DNA from: CAYFMP01 sp964344215
GTDB lineage: Bacteria; Pseudomonadota; Alphaproteobacteria; Rhodospirillales; Casp-alpha2
Length of the DNA: 28,027 nt
NCBI GenBank assembly: GCA_964344215.1
Contig: CAYFMP010000052.1
Location: 1 to 28,027, forward strand
Direction: 5' to 3'
The position numbers and the translations under genes are program-made. The notes under the pieces were generated by a model, which was not told where the DNA came from, did not search any database, and saw nothing but the letters and a program-made list of their open reading frames with translations. Below, in pieces: positions 14,490-22,553 of the stretch; the first letter of the stretch is position 1, and the number at the start of each line of letters is the position of its first letter.

Positions 14490-15659
14490 GTGAACCTGGA
14501 ACGCTGTCAGGCCCGAACGGTCGAACTGCAGCGGCGGCTCAAGGACGACGGTATCGGCCTTGCCCTGCTGACCGACGAGGACTCGGTCTATTTCTATTCC
14601 GGCTACCACGGCTACCTGTACATGGATTTCGGGCGGCCGACCCTGCTTGCCGTCCCCGCCGAAGGCGAATGCACGATCATCACGCCGGCCATGGAATTGG
14701 AGATGTCGGCGCGCATGAGCTGGGTCGAGCGTGTGCTGCCATGGCAGGACGGAGTCGGGCGTGAATGGCGGGAGCCGCTCGACGAGGTTCTGGGGAGCGC
14801 GGGCGACGGCGGAATCGGCATCGAACCGCAGGCGATGCCGCCTGTCGTTCGCGAACACGTCGATCGCGTCGTCGACAAGGAGCAGATCGTCGACCTCGCC
14901 GGTCAGGTCGGCGAGATGCGCATGATCAAGGGCGCGGACGAGATCGAGACGGCCCGCCACGCCGGCAAGGTCGCCGAAGCGATGATGGAGGCCGGCCGCC
15001 AGGCCATCGGCGAGGGCGTTCCCGAATACGAGATAGCCATCGCCACGGCTGCCGCCGGCACGCGGAAAGCGGCGGAACTGCTGGATGCGCATTATCAGGA
15101 CACGATGATGTCGCCGAACGCGCACTTCCTGCAGATCATGGCTTCGGGGTCGGATACCACCATGCCGCACCACCGGGCCTCGACCAAGCGGCTTCGGCGG
15201 GGCGAGCCGGTGTTTCTGTGTTTCTGCGGGATGACCAACTTCCGCCGCTTCAAGCTGGGCTTCGACCGTATGTTCTGGGTCGGCGAACTGGCTCATCCGA
15301 AGCAGGCCGACATGTATGAGATCGCGCTCGACAGCCAGCGCGCCGCGCTGGCGACAGTCCGTCCCGGCGTCACGGCGGAAGAGGTGCATTTCGCCTACGC
15401 CGAGGTCATCCAGTCGGCCGGCTACGAGTTTCCGTTCCGCTGCGGCCGGGCGACCGGTTTCGCGTTCCTGGAAAGCCCGCAACTGGCCGAGGGCGACAAG
15501 ACGGTGCTGAAGCCCGGCATGGTTTTCGCCGTCGACGGCTCGGTCAACGAACCGGGGTTCTTCCGGGCCCAGGTCGGCGACAGCGTCGTCGTCACCGACG
15601 ACGGCTACGAATCGCTGACGTCGTATCCCAAGACTCTCGCCGATGTGATCGTCGAGTAG
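14490..15659 (+). CDS. creatinase-like M24 family protein lacking canonical metal ligands
   Basis: A 389-residue protein with the two-domain layout of the M24 pita-bread family: an N-terminal creatinase-like domain (about 1-135; DEDSVYFYSGYHGYLYMDFGRP) and a C-terminal catalytic domain (about 145-385; MIKGADEIETARHAGKVAEAMM). The catalytic His equivalent is kept in TMPHHRAS. Metal-dependent aminopeptidases of this family have Asp, Asp, His, Glu, Glu as ligands. Here the first-Asp region reads FLCFCGMTNF, the GHGIG His motif reads GRATGF, the first Glu region reads FAVDGS, and the last Glu region reads RAQVGDS. Most ligands are thus missing, as in metal-free creatinase. Related M24 members hydrolyse small amidine or cyclic amides such as creatine or ectoine. 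The substrate here is unknown. The GTG at 14490 keeps the usual N-terminus. Confidence 0.85.
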   Translation: MNLERCQARTVELQRRLKDDGIGLALLTDEDSVYFYSGYHGYLYMDFGRPTLLAVPAEGECTIITPAMELEMSARMSWVERVLPWQDGVGREWREPLDEVLGSAGDGGIGIEPQAMPPVVREHVDRVVDKEQIVDLAGQVGEMRMIKGADEIETARHAGKVAEAMMEAGRQAIGEGVPEYEIAIATAAAGTRKAAELLDAHYQDTMMSPNAHFLQIMASGSDTTMPHHRASTKRLRRGEPVFLCFCGMTNFRRFKLGFDRMFWVGELAHPKQADMYEIALDSQRAALATVRPGVTAEEVHFAYAEVIQSAGYEFPFRCGRATGFAFLESPQLAEGDKTVLKPGMVFAVDGSVNEPGFFRAQVGDSVVVTDDGYESLTSYPKTLADVIVE

Positions 15660-15670
15660 GCGCCGCCTAT

Positions 15671-15946
15671 CTAGTCGCCCGCGCCTTCGACCTCTCGCCG
15701 CAGTTCCGCCTTCATCTCCTCCGGCAGTTCGCGGAAATCGATATCCAGCAGCGCGCCCTGCAGGGCCCACAGCATGTTCAGCGATAAGCTGTCGGGCCGC
15801 ATGTGGCGAAGCCGCCGGTAAGCGGCGGCGGCGCCGATGGCGCGCAAATTCGCTTCCGTTTCGATTCCCGCCTCGGCCAGCCGGGCGGCCGACTTGGGAC
15901 CGAGATTGCGGAGCGCGGATACAGGCGGTGATTTTTTCTGGCTCAT
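15671..15946 (-). CDS. TfoX C-terminal domain protein
   Basis: A 91-residue protein consisting almost only of the TfoX/Sxy C-terminal domain: ALRNLGPKSAARLAEAGI (a helix-hairpin-helix-like start), ETEANLRAIGAAAAYRRLR, then a helical LNMLWALQGALLDIDFRELP. In gammaproteobacteria full-length TfoX/Sxy drives competence genes through CRP; stand-alone C-terminal domains are common in alphaproteobacteria and their role is not known. I chose the ATG at 15944-15946 over a longer frame to 16027, which would overlap the start of the divergent aldolase gene. No strong ribosome site is visible. Confidence 0.8.
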   Translation of the reverse strand: MSQKKSPPVSALRNLGPKSAARLAEAGIETEANLRAIGAAAAYRRLRHMRPDSLSLNMLWALQGALLDIDFRELPEEMKAELRREVEGAGD

Positions 15947-16004
15947 GGGCCGCGAAACAATAGTATGGGGGCCGACGGTTGGGAAGGAGAGAGGGGGTGC
16001 TTGC

Positions 16005-18041
16005 GTGAAGAACCTGTGGTCCGACAAGGAGGCCAGGGCCTGCGTCCGCCGCTACAAGAAGCAGGGCGTCAACGCCGATCTGGCGCTGCGCGTCTACACC
16101 TCGCGCCTGTTGGGTGGCGAGCCCGGGCTGGTCCTGCACGGCGGTGGCAACACCTCGGTCAAGACGACCGTCCCCGACCAATTGGGCGAGCCCGTCGAGG
16201 TGCTGTGCGTCAAGGGGTCGGGCTGGGATATGGCCGACATCGAACCGGCCTGCCTGCCGGCCATACGCTTGGAGCCGCTGCGCCGGTTGGCCGAGCTGAA
16301 GACGCTCTCCGACGAGGACATGGTCAACGCCCAGCGGGCCAACCTGTTGGACACCTTTGCCCCCAACCCGTCGCTCGAGACGTTGTTGCACGCTTTCGTG
16401 GCCAACAAGTTCATCGACCACACCCACGCCAACGCCATCCTGGCGCTGACCAACCAACCGCGCGGCGAGGCTCTGTGCCGCGACGCGCTGGGCCCGAGCA
16501 TCGCCGTCATTCCCTATGTCAAATCCGGGTTCGGGCTGGCCAAGGCGGCCGTCAAGGCGCTCGCCGCCGATCCGGGTGTGCATGGCCTGGTCGTCGTCCG
16601 CCACGGTATCTTCACCTTCGGCGACACCGCCAAGCAGGCCTACGGCCGGATGATCCGCGCCGTCAACCGGGCCGAGAAACGCCTGCGGGCCGGGCGCGAT
16701 GCGAAGGGTTTCGCCCAGGTCCGGCTGCCCGCCAGGATCGCGCCCGCCGCCGAGGTGGCGCCGATCCTGCGCGGCCTGACGGCGCATGACGGCAGACCGA
16801 TGTTCTTGAATTTTCGGACGTCGAAGGCGGTGCGCGAATTCGCCGGCGGTCGGCAGGCGGCGCGGTATGCCGGCCAGGGACCGGCGACGCCCGATCACGT
16901 CATCCGCACCAAGCCGAAACCGCTGCTCGTGCCGGCGCCCGAAGCCGGCCGGCTCGACGCCTTCCGGGCCGGGGCCGAGAGGGCGCTCGGGGCCTACGTC
17001 GGCCACTACCGGGCCTACTTCAAGCGCCATAACGCTCGCTCACACCCGAAGAAGATCGAACTCGACCCGATGCCGAGGGTGGTGCTGGTGCCGGGGCTGG
17101 GGTTGTTCGGGCTCGGGCCGAGCGTCAAGGAGGCGGTCATCGCCGCCGATCTGGCCGAGGCCAACGTCGACATCGTCACCGCAGCCGAGGCGATGGGGCG
17201 TTATCGCGCCGTCGCCGAGAACGACCTCTTCGACATCGAATACTGGTCGCTGGAGCAGGCCAAGCTCGGCCAAACCGCCGAGAAACCGCTGGCGCGAACG
17301 GTCGTCGCCGTCACCGGCGGCGGTTCCGGCATCGGCGCCGCCACGGCCCGCGCCTTCGCCGAGCAGGGCGCCGCCGTCGCCGTTCTCGACCGCGATCGCC
17401 GCGCGGCCGGGCGCGTAGCGGCCGAGATCGGCGGCCTCGGGCTCGGGTGCGACGTCACCGACGAGGCCTCCGTGCGCTCCTCCCTCGATGCGACGGCGGC
17501 CCGATTCGGCGGCCTCGACGTCGTCGTCTCCAACGCCGGCGCCGCCTGGCAGGGGCGGATCGGCGAGGTCGCCGACAAGGTGCTGCGCGACAGCTTCGAG
17601 CTCAACTTCTGGGGCCACCAGAACGTCGCCCGCCACGCCGTCCGCGTCATGAGGGCGCAGGGGCTGGGCGGATGCTTGCTGTTCAACACCTCGAAGCAGG
17701 CGGTCAACCCGGGCAAGGACTTCGGCCCCTACGGCCTGCCGAAGGCGGCGACGCTGTTTCTGATGCGCCAGTACGCCCTCGACTACGGCGCCGACGGCAT
17801 CCGCTCGAACGCCGTCAACGCCGACCGTATCCGCTCCGGGCTGCTGACCGGAAAAATGATTTCATCGCGCTCGAAGGCGCGCGGGCTCAGCGAGGCCGAC
17901 TACATGGCCGGCAACCTGTTGGGCACGGAAGTGACGGCCGACGACGTGGCTCGGGCCTTCGTCCACTTGGCGCTGTCGCCGGCGACCACCGCCGCCGTGC
18001 TCACCGTCGACGGCGGCAACATCGCCGCCGCGCTGAGATAG
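16005..18041 (+). CDS. bifunctional class II aldolase / short-chain dehydrogenase
   Basis: A 678-residue fusion. The N-terminal part (about 1-230) is a class II (zinc) aldolase/adducin domain with LVLHGGGNTSVKTT and the metal site DHTHANA (His139, His141); FKRHNARSHPKK and the middle region (to about 430) link it to the second domain. The C-terminal part (about 433-678) is a Rossmann short-chain dehydrogenase with TGGGSGIG near 437-444, SNAGA, and the catalytic pair in YGLPK (Tyr576, Lys580). The best-known relatives are rhamnulose-1-phosphate aldolase/lactaldehyde dehydrogenase fusions (RhaD-like): cleavage of a sugar 1-phosphate to DHAP plus an aldehyde, which the second domain oxidises or reduces. 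No rhamnose isomerase or kinase is nearby, so the substrate is open. The GTG at 16005 follows an AGGAGAGAGGGGG tract. Confidence 0.88.
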   Translation: MKNLWSDKEARACVRRYKKQGVNADLALRVYTSRLLGGEPGLVLHGGGNTSVKTTVPDQLGEPVEVLCVKGSGWDMADIEPACLPAIRLEPLRRLAELKTLSDEDMVNAQRANLLDTFAPNPSLETLLHAFVANKFIDHTHANAILALTNQPRGEALCRDALGPSIAVIPYVKSGFGLAKAAVKALAADPGVHGLVVVRHGIFTFGDTAKQAYGRMIRAVNRAEKRLRAGRDAKGFAQVRLPARIAPAAEVAPILRGLTAHDGRPMFLNFRTSKAVREFAGGRQAARYAGQGPATPDHVIRTKPKPLLVPAPEAGRLDAFRAGAERALGAYVGHYRAYFKRHNARSHPKKIELDPMPRVVLVPGLGLFGLGPSVKEAVIAADLAEANVDIVTAAEAMGRYRAVAENDLFDIEYWSLEQAKLGQTAEKPLARTVVAVTGGGSGIGAATARAFAEQGAAVAVLDRDRRAAGRVAAEIGGLGLGCDVTDEASVRSSLDATAARFGGLDVVVSNAGAAWQGRIGEVADKVLRDSFELNFWGHQNVARHAVRVMRAQGLGGCLLFNTSKQAVNPGKDFGPYGLPKAATLFLMRQYALDYGADGIRSNAVNADRIRSGLLTGKMISSRSKARGLSEADYMAGNLLGTEVTADDVARAFVHLALSPATTAAVLTVDGGNIAAALR

Positions 18042-18055
18042 CGCCCGCCTGCCGC

Positions 18056-18337
18056 TCACGCTCTCGGAAACACCTTCTTGAACGGGCGGATGACGACGCT
18101 CTCGAAGACGCCGGCCTCGTAGAACGGATCGGCGTGAGCGATGGCCTCGGCCGCCGCCCGATCGCCGACGTCGAGGACGATCAGCGTGCCGACGCTGGGC
18201 CCATCTTCGTCGTTCTTGAGCGGGCCGGCGAAGGCGATCTTGTCGAGGTTGGCCTCGAGGTGCTCCAAGTGGCGGGCGCGGTTGGCGTCGCGTAAACGTG
18301 CGGAGTCGGGTCGGTCGAAGCAGATGACGGCGAACAT
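18056..18337 (-). CDS. YciI-like protein
   Basis: A 93-residue protein of the YciI family (ferredoxin-like fold, related to dimeric alpha-beta barrels): MFAVICFDRPDSARLRDANRARHLEHLEANL with the conserved His, AFAGPLKNDEDGPSVGTLIVLDV, and DRAAAEAIAHADPFYEAGVFESVVIRPFKKVF. The conserved DPF segment is typical of the family. Its enzymatic role is not established. AGGAG sits seven bases before the ATG at 18335-18337. It is convergent with the aldolase fusion, with 14 bases between stops. Confidence 0.9.
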   Translation of the reverse strand: MFAVICFDRPDSARLRDANRARHLEHLEANLDKIAFAGPLKNDEDGPSVGTLIVLDVGDRAAAEAIAHADPFYEAGVFESVVIRPFKKVFPRA

Positions 18338-18521
18338 GGCGAAACTCCTGGTCGGCGGGTCGAGGCGTCGGGACTCGCCCGATATTAGCAGTTTGGCCGC
18401 CGCCGACCAGGGCGCCCGGTCTTCCGTCGGTATCGGGTCGGGCGCGGCGGTTGGCAAGGGGCGGGCCATGTGCTAACGAACGGCCTTCGGATCGACGGGT
18501 TTTTTCGAAAGGAGCCGGGAC

Positions 18522-19430
18522 ATGGCCGACAAGGACGATATCAAGGAAGGCAAGGATTTCGGGGTCGGCATCCCCCAGGAAAACCGGCCGTTTCACGTCA
18601 AGGGCGCAGGCGCTCTGGACTGGGGCATGCAGAACCGGCTGGCCCGCATCTTCAACCCGGATACCGGACGGACGGTCATGCTGGCCTTCGACCACGGCTA
18701 TTTCCAGGGGCCGACGACGGGGCTCGAGCGCATCGACCTCAGCATCGTGCCGCTGATCCCGCATGCCGACGTTCTGATGTGCACCCGCGGCGCGCTGCGC
18801 TCGGTCATTCCGGCCGCCGCCAACAAGCCCGTCGTGCTGCGCTGCTCCGGCGGCCAGAGCATCCTCAGCGAACTTTCCAACGAGACCGTGGCCGTCGATA
18901 TCGAGGATGCCATCCGCTTGAACGCGGCCGCCATCACCACCCAGATCTACATCGGCGCCGAGTACGAGCACCAGTCGATCCAGAACCTCATCGACCTGAT
19001 CGACGCCGGCAACCGCTACGGCATCCCGACCATGGCCGTCACCGGGGTCGGCGCCGACATGACCCGCGATCTCCGCTACTTCTCGCTGGCCACCCGCATC
19101 GCCGCCGAGCTCGGCGCGCATTACGTCAAGAGCTACTTCTTCGAGAAGGGCTTCGAGAAGGTGTGCGCGGGATGCCCGGTGCCGATCGTCATCGCCGGCG
19201 GCAAGAAGCTGCCCGAGTTGGACGCCCTCAAGATGGCCTACCGGGCGGTCAACCAGGGGGCGGCCGGGGTCGACATGGGCCGCAACATTTTCCAGTCGGA
19301 CTCGCCGACCGCCATGATCCAGGCGGTCGCCGCCGTCGTCCACCAGGGCCTCTCGCCGAAAAAAGCGCTCGACCTCTACGAGACCCTGAAATCGCAGGAA
19401 AAGCGCAAGGCGCGGCGGCGCGGCAAGTAG
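18522..19430 (+). CDS. lsrF: LsrF-type thiolase/aldolase
   Basis: The 302-residue protein is close to E. coli LsrF along its whole length, judged from memory: the start MADKDDIKEGKDFG, GALDWGMQNRLARIFNPDTG, TVMLAFDHGYFQGPTTGLER, HADVLMCTRGALRSV, IYIGAEYEHQSIQNLI, and VAGCPVPIVIAGGKKLPE-like and GVDMGRNIFQSD blocks. LsrF finishes degradation of the phosphorylated AI-2 signal, moving an acetyl group from 3-hydroxy-5-phosphonooxypentane-2,4-dione to coenzyme A. The Schiff-base Lys of the family corresponds to the Lys in YVKSYFFEKGF. None of lsrK, lsrR, lsrG or the lsrACDB transporter is in the window, so the natural substrate may be different, or the pathway may be split. GGAG lies about eight bases before the ATG. 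Confidence 0.92.
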   Translation: MADKDDIKEGKDFGVGIPQENRPFHVKGAGALDWGMQNRLARIFNPDTGRTVMLAFDHGYFQGPTTGLERIDLSIVPLIPHADVLMCTRGALRSVIPAAANKPVVLRCSGGQSILSELSNETVAVDIEDAIRLNAAAITTQIYIGAEYEHQSIQNLIDLIDAGNRYGIPTMAVTGVGADMTRDLRYFSLATRIAAELGAHYVKSYFFEKGFEKVCAGCPVPIVIAGGKKLPELDALKMAYRAVNQGAAGVDMGRNIFQSDSPTAMIQAVAAVVHQGLSPKKALDLYETLKSQEKRKARRRGK

Positions 19431-19982
19431 GGCGTAGATCCACCGGCGGGCGGCCGCTGGCCGCGGCGGCGGCGTTTCGACGTTCGTCGAGCGAGCGCAA
19501 GAGTTCGCAATTCTTGACGCATATCAACGCGGAATTTCCCGCGAAGGCGCAGAATTTCACGTGATCGAAATGAGAGTGACGGCCGGAAAGCCGGTCGCGT
19601 TCGAACCTTTGCCCCTGTTCGGAAAGGGGCGCGAGGTCGAGACGGTTGCGGGCGTGGCGCTGGAGCCCGAGCTTGCGGCTTTTCCTGGGCGCCGTTTCCG
19701 CCGCCGCTGCCATCAGCTTGGTCTTCCGGCCCGTCTTAGCGGCGTCCGTGGAGGACGCGGACACTTTGGAGGTCTGCGTATCGTGTTACGGAACGGTTCA
19801 TCCCGTTCACCAGGTATCGAAGTCGAGCGCTCGCCATCGCGACCGCACCGGGGAGCGAGGGGCCGTTCGCACCGCCACGTGCCGCGACCGTCGGTGGCGA
19901 AACCGATCGGCAACACCGAATCGATATGCCGGAGAAGCGGTCGCCGCCGAGCCCAACGTCTCTGAGAGAAAAGAGGAGCGTC
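19431..19982. other. gene-poor stretch after lsrF
   Basis: 552 bases without a convincing intact gene. It contains several local inverted repeats, for example GCCCCT/AGGGGC around 19612-19631, none followed by a T run that would make it a clear terminator. The part from about 19673 may be the remains of a secreted cytochrome-like gene (separate entry). The rest reads as non-coding in all frames, with Arg-rich translations typical of high-GC non-coding DNA. Confidence 0.5.
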
Positions 19983-19996
19983 ATGAACACCGTTGA
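19673..19996 (+). pseudogene. possible decayed secreted cytochrome c-like gene
   Basis: From the TTG at 19673 (GGAG about eight bases upstream) the frame gives MRLFLGAVSAAAAISLVFRP followed by VLAASVEDADTLEVCVSCYG. This looks like a signal peptide and the beginning of a cytochrome c domain, but the haem motif reads CVSCYG instead of CxxCH, so the axial His is lost. After about residue 45 the translation becomes Arg-rich and without structure, and it ends overlapping the start of the next cytochrome gene. A frameshifted or decayed copy is the best reading; a chance open frame cannot be ruled out. Confidence 0.28.
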
Positions 19997-20387
19997 ATAC
20001 CCGACCGAGGCGGGCGCGCCGAGGGTTGCCATCGTCGCCGCCCTAATGGCGATAATGGCATGGAGCGGCGGCGCTCTCGCCGATACCGCCAGCTTCAAAA
20101 CCGAAGTCCTGCCGATCCTCAACAAGTACTGCGCCGAGTGCCACGTGCCGGGCGGAGATGGCTACGAGAAAACCGGTCTCGATACGAGCTCCTACGAGGG
20201 CGTCATGAAAGGCACCAAGCACGGCCCTATCGTCATCCCCGGCGATTCGTTCTCGTCCAACCTGAGCGTGGTCGTCGAGGGCCGAGCGGTGCCGGAGTTG
20301 AAGATGCCGCACTCGCGCAAGGGCCTGAGCCGCTGGGAGCGGTTGATGATCCGGCGCTGGATCAACCGCGGCGCCAAGAACAACTGA
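19983..20387 (+). CDS. small secreted c-type cytochrome (planctomycete-type cytochrome c domain)
   Basis: A 134-residue periplasmic protein with a signal peptide (cleavage probably after GGALA, about residue 33) and one haem site CAECH at residues 50-54. The context FKTEVLPILNKYCAECH, the following VPGGDG...GLDTSSYEGVMKG, GPIVIPGDSFSSNLSVVVEG and LKMPHSRKGLSRWERLMIRRWINRGAK matches the PSCyt1-like domain common in planctomycetes and also seen in proteobacteria; the Met of LKMPH is the likely second haem ligand. GAGGAG precedes the ATG at 19983. It faces the bc1 operon end to end. It may take electrons from the bc1 complex or act in an unknown oxidoreductase; no partner is visible. Confidence 0.85.
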   Translation: MNTVEYPTEAGAPRVAIVAALMAIMAWSGGALADTASFKTEVLPILNKYCAECHVPGGDGYEKTGLDTSSYEGVMKGTKHGPIVIPGDSFSSNLSVVVEGRAVPELKMPHSRKGLSRWERLMIRRWINRGAKNN

Positions 20388-20398
20388 GGGCGGCGCGC

Positions 20399-20432
20399 AA
20401 ACGAAAACGGCCCCTCGAACGAAGAGAGGCCG
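20399..20432 (-). terminator. rho-independent terminator of the petABC operon
   Basis: Read on the minus strand, a nine-base stem with one wobble pair (CGGCCTCTC with GAGGGGCCG) closes a seven-base loop and is followed by TTTTCGTTT. It lies 45 bases after the petC stop. On the plus strand no T run follows, so it serves the minus strand only. Confidence 0.8.
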
Positions 20433-20476
20433 CTGCGTCGCGTGTTCTCTAAGGGCGCTGGCGCTTAAGCCCCGTC

Positions 20477-21262
20477 CTAATGCACGTCTTCCCAGACCTT
20501 GCGCTTGACCGCGAACAGCATGCCGGTCAGCACGATCAGGAACAGTATCACCTTGACGCCCATGCGCTTGCGATCCTCCAGTTCCGGCTCGGCCGCCCAG
20601 GCCAGAAAGGTCGTGACGTCGCGGGCTTGCTGGTCGAGCGTCGCCTTAGTACCGTCGGCGTATTCGACGCCGTCGTCGGCCAGCGGCGCGGCCATGGCGA
20701 TTTGCTGACCGGGGAAGTACTTGTTGTAGTTCATCCCCTCCATCAGGGTAACGCCCTCCGGCGCCTCGTCGGCGTAGCCGATCAGCAACCCGTAGAGATA
20801 ATCGGCACCACCCTTGCGGGCCTTGACCATCAGCGATAGGTCCGGCGGCAGTGCTCCGTTGTTGGAAGCGCGCGCCTCCTTGTCGTTGGCGAACGGCGAG
20901 ACGAACCGGTCGGCCGGACGGGCCGGCCGGACGAACATCTCGCCTTCGTCATTGGGACCGTCCTCGACCTCGAACTCGGCGGCGATGGTCTTGATCTGGT
21001 CCTCCGAGAAGCCGATCCCGGCCAAGTGCCGGTACGATAGCAAGTACAAGGAATGGCAGCCGGCGCAGACCTCCGAATAGACCTGATAGCCGCGTTGCGC
21101 GGCATCCCGCTCGAAGGTCCCGAACAGCCCTGAGAACGACCAGTTCTGGGCCGGCGGCTTGGCGCCGGCGGCGGCCGAGGCGGGCGACGCGGCGAGACCG
21201 AACGCGGTGGCGAGGAAAATAGCGGCGGTGATGGCAGCGAAAGTCCTGCTGAACGTCTTCAT
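20477..21262 (-). CDS. petC: cytochrome c1 of the bc1 complex
   Basis: The 261-residue cytochrome c1 subunit carries electrons from the Rieske protein to soluble or membrane cytochrome c. It has a signal peptide (cleavage after ASPASA, residue 30), the haem motif CAGCH at residues 66-70, a likely Met ligand in IAMAAPLADDGVEYADGT, and a single C-terminal membrane anchor (VILFLIVLTGMLFAV) followed by KRKVWEDVH. The family blocks DLSLMVKARKGGADYLYGLL and GMNYNKYFPGQ are clear. Its ATG at 21262 shares one base with the petB stop (TGATG), so it is translationally coupled. GGAGGGAG precedes the start inside petB. The open frame upstream to 22168 is only a shadow of petB. Confidence 0.97.
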   Translation of the reverse strand: MKTFSRTFAAITAAIFLATAFGLAASPASAAAGAKPPAQNWSFSGLFGTFERDAAQRGYQVYSEVCAGCHSLYLLSYRHLAGIGFSEDQIKTIAAEFEVEDGPNDEGEMFVRPARPADRFVSPFANDKEARASNNGALPPDLSLMVKARKGGADYLYGLLIGYADEAPEGVTLMEGMNYNKYFPGQQIAMAAPLADDGVEYADGTKATLDQQARDVTTFLAWAAEPELEDRKRMGVKVILFLIVLTGMLFAVKRKVWEDVH

Positions 21263-22542
21263 CAGTCGGCTCCCTCCGGCGCTTCGGCGCTCTTTAATAC
21301 CGAGGTGGAGATGCTGTCGGGGATCGGCCGGGTTGGCTCGAGGCGGCTGACGACGGGTATGATCACCAGCAGGTGGAAGAAGTACCAGAAGGTGGAAATC
21401 TGGCCGATGACGATGAAGATGCCCTCCGGCAACTGGCCGCCGATATAACCCAACACCAGGCAGTCGGCGATGAAGATCCAAAAGAACATGGCTGAATAGG
21501 GCCTGAACCGCATGGATCGGACTTTCGAGCCGTCGAGCCACGGCAGCACCAGCAGCAGTAGAATCGAGGCGAACATGGCGATGACGCCGGCCAGCTTGGC
21601 GCTCATCAACCACGAGATCGGCCAATACAGGAAGAAATCGTCGGTGAACGCCCTCAGAATGGCGTAATAAGGCAGGAAGTACCATTCCGGCACGATGTGG
21701 GCCGGAGTGACCAGCGGATCGGCCTTGATGTAGTTGTCGGGCTCGGCGAAGAAGTTGGGCGCGAAGAACACGAAGAACACGAATACGATCATGAAGACGC
21801 CCATTCCGAACAGGTCCTTGACGGTGTAGTAGGGATGGAACGGGATTGTGTCCTGCTCGCCTTTGATCTCGACGCCGATAGGGTTGTTTGATTTGTGCTC
21901 GTGCAGAGCCCACAGGTGCACGAAGACCAGGGCAAATATCACGAACGGCATCAGGTAGTGCAGCGAGAAGAAGCGGTTCAGGGTTGGATTGTCGACCGAG
22001 AAACCGCCCCACAGCCAGGTGACGATTTCCTCGCCGATCCACGGCACCGCCGAGAACAGGTTGGTGATGACGGTGGCGGCCCAGAAGCTCATCTGGCCCC
22101 AAACCAGCACATAGCCCATGAAGGCGGTCATCATCATGGCCAGCAGGATGAAGACGCCGAGGATCCACAACAGCTCGCGCGGATACTTGTACGACCCGTA
22201 GTACATACCGCGGAACAGGTGAATGTAGACGGCGATGAAGAAGAACGAGCCGCCGTTGGAGTGGATATAGCGAATCAGCCAGCCGTAGTTGACGTCGCGC
22301 ATGATGCGTTCGATCGATTCAAAGGCGTAATCCACGTGCGCCGTGTAGTGCATGGCCAGCACGATGCCCGACACGATCATTACGACCAGGACCATGCCGG
22401 CCAATGAGCCGAAGTTCCACCAGTAGCTCAAGTTGCGGGGCGTCGGGTAGCCGCTGCCGACCGAATCGTCGATGAAGCTGAATACCGGCAGGCGGTATTC
22501 GATCCAGCGCACGACCGGATTCTCCATGAATTTCGAAGCCAT
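21262..22542 (-). CDS. petB: cytochrome b of the bc1 complex
   Basis: The 426-residue core membrane subunit of ubiquinol-cytochrome c oxidoreductase holds the two b haems and both quinone sites. Seen are the N-terminal YPTPRNLSYWWNFGSLAG, haem-ligand helices (AMHYTAHVDYAFES, RYIHSNGGSFFFIAVYIHLFRG, HYLMPFVIFALVFVHLWALH), the loop WGQMSFWAATVITNLFSAVP, and the Qo signature PEWYFLPYYAILR. Eight hydrophobic helices are apparent. The full-length form (rather than the split b6/subunit IV form) is usual in proteobacteria. It begins 11 bases after the Rieske gene and overlaps petC by one base. Confidence 0.98.
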   Translation of the reverse strand: MASKFMENPVVRWIEYRLPVFSFIDDSVGSGYPTPRNLSYWWNFGSLAGMVLVVMIVSGIVLAMHYTAHVDYAFESIERIMRDVNYGWLIRYIHSNGGSFFFIAVYIHLFRGMYYGSYKYPRELLWILGVFILLAMMMTAFMGYVLVWGQMSFWAATVITNLFSAVPWIGEEIVTWLWGGFSVDNPTLNRFFSLHYLMPFVIFALVFVHLWALHEHKSNNPIGVEIKGEQDTIPFHPYYTVKDLFGMGVFMIVFVFFVFFAPNFFAEPDNYIKADPLVTPAHIVPEWYFLPYYAILRAFTDDFFLYWPISWLMSAKLAGVIAMFASILLLLVLPWLDGSKVRSMRFRPYSAMFFWIFIADCLVLGYIGGQLPEGIFIVIGQISTFWYFFHLLVIIPVVSRLEPTRPIPDSISTSVLKSAEAPEGAD

Positions 22543-22553
22543 GACCCGCCCCC

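Noticed and set aside
13902..17030. A 1042-codon open frame on the minus strand
   Set aside because: It runs antisense through the flavin reductase, M24 and aldolase genes, all with recognised domains and ribosome sites; its translation is Arg/Gly/Val-rich with no motif. It is a mirror frame caused by high GC.
18470..19564. A 364-codon plus-strand open frame overlapping lsrF
   Set aside because: It is an out-of-frame reading of lsrF; the Arg-rich sequence has no homology pattern.
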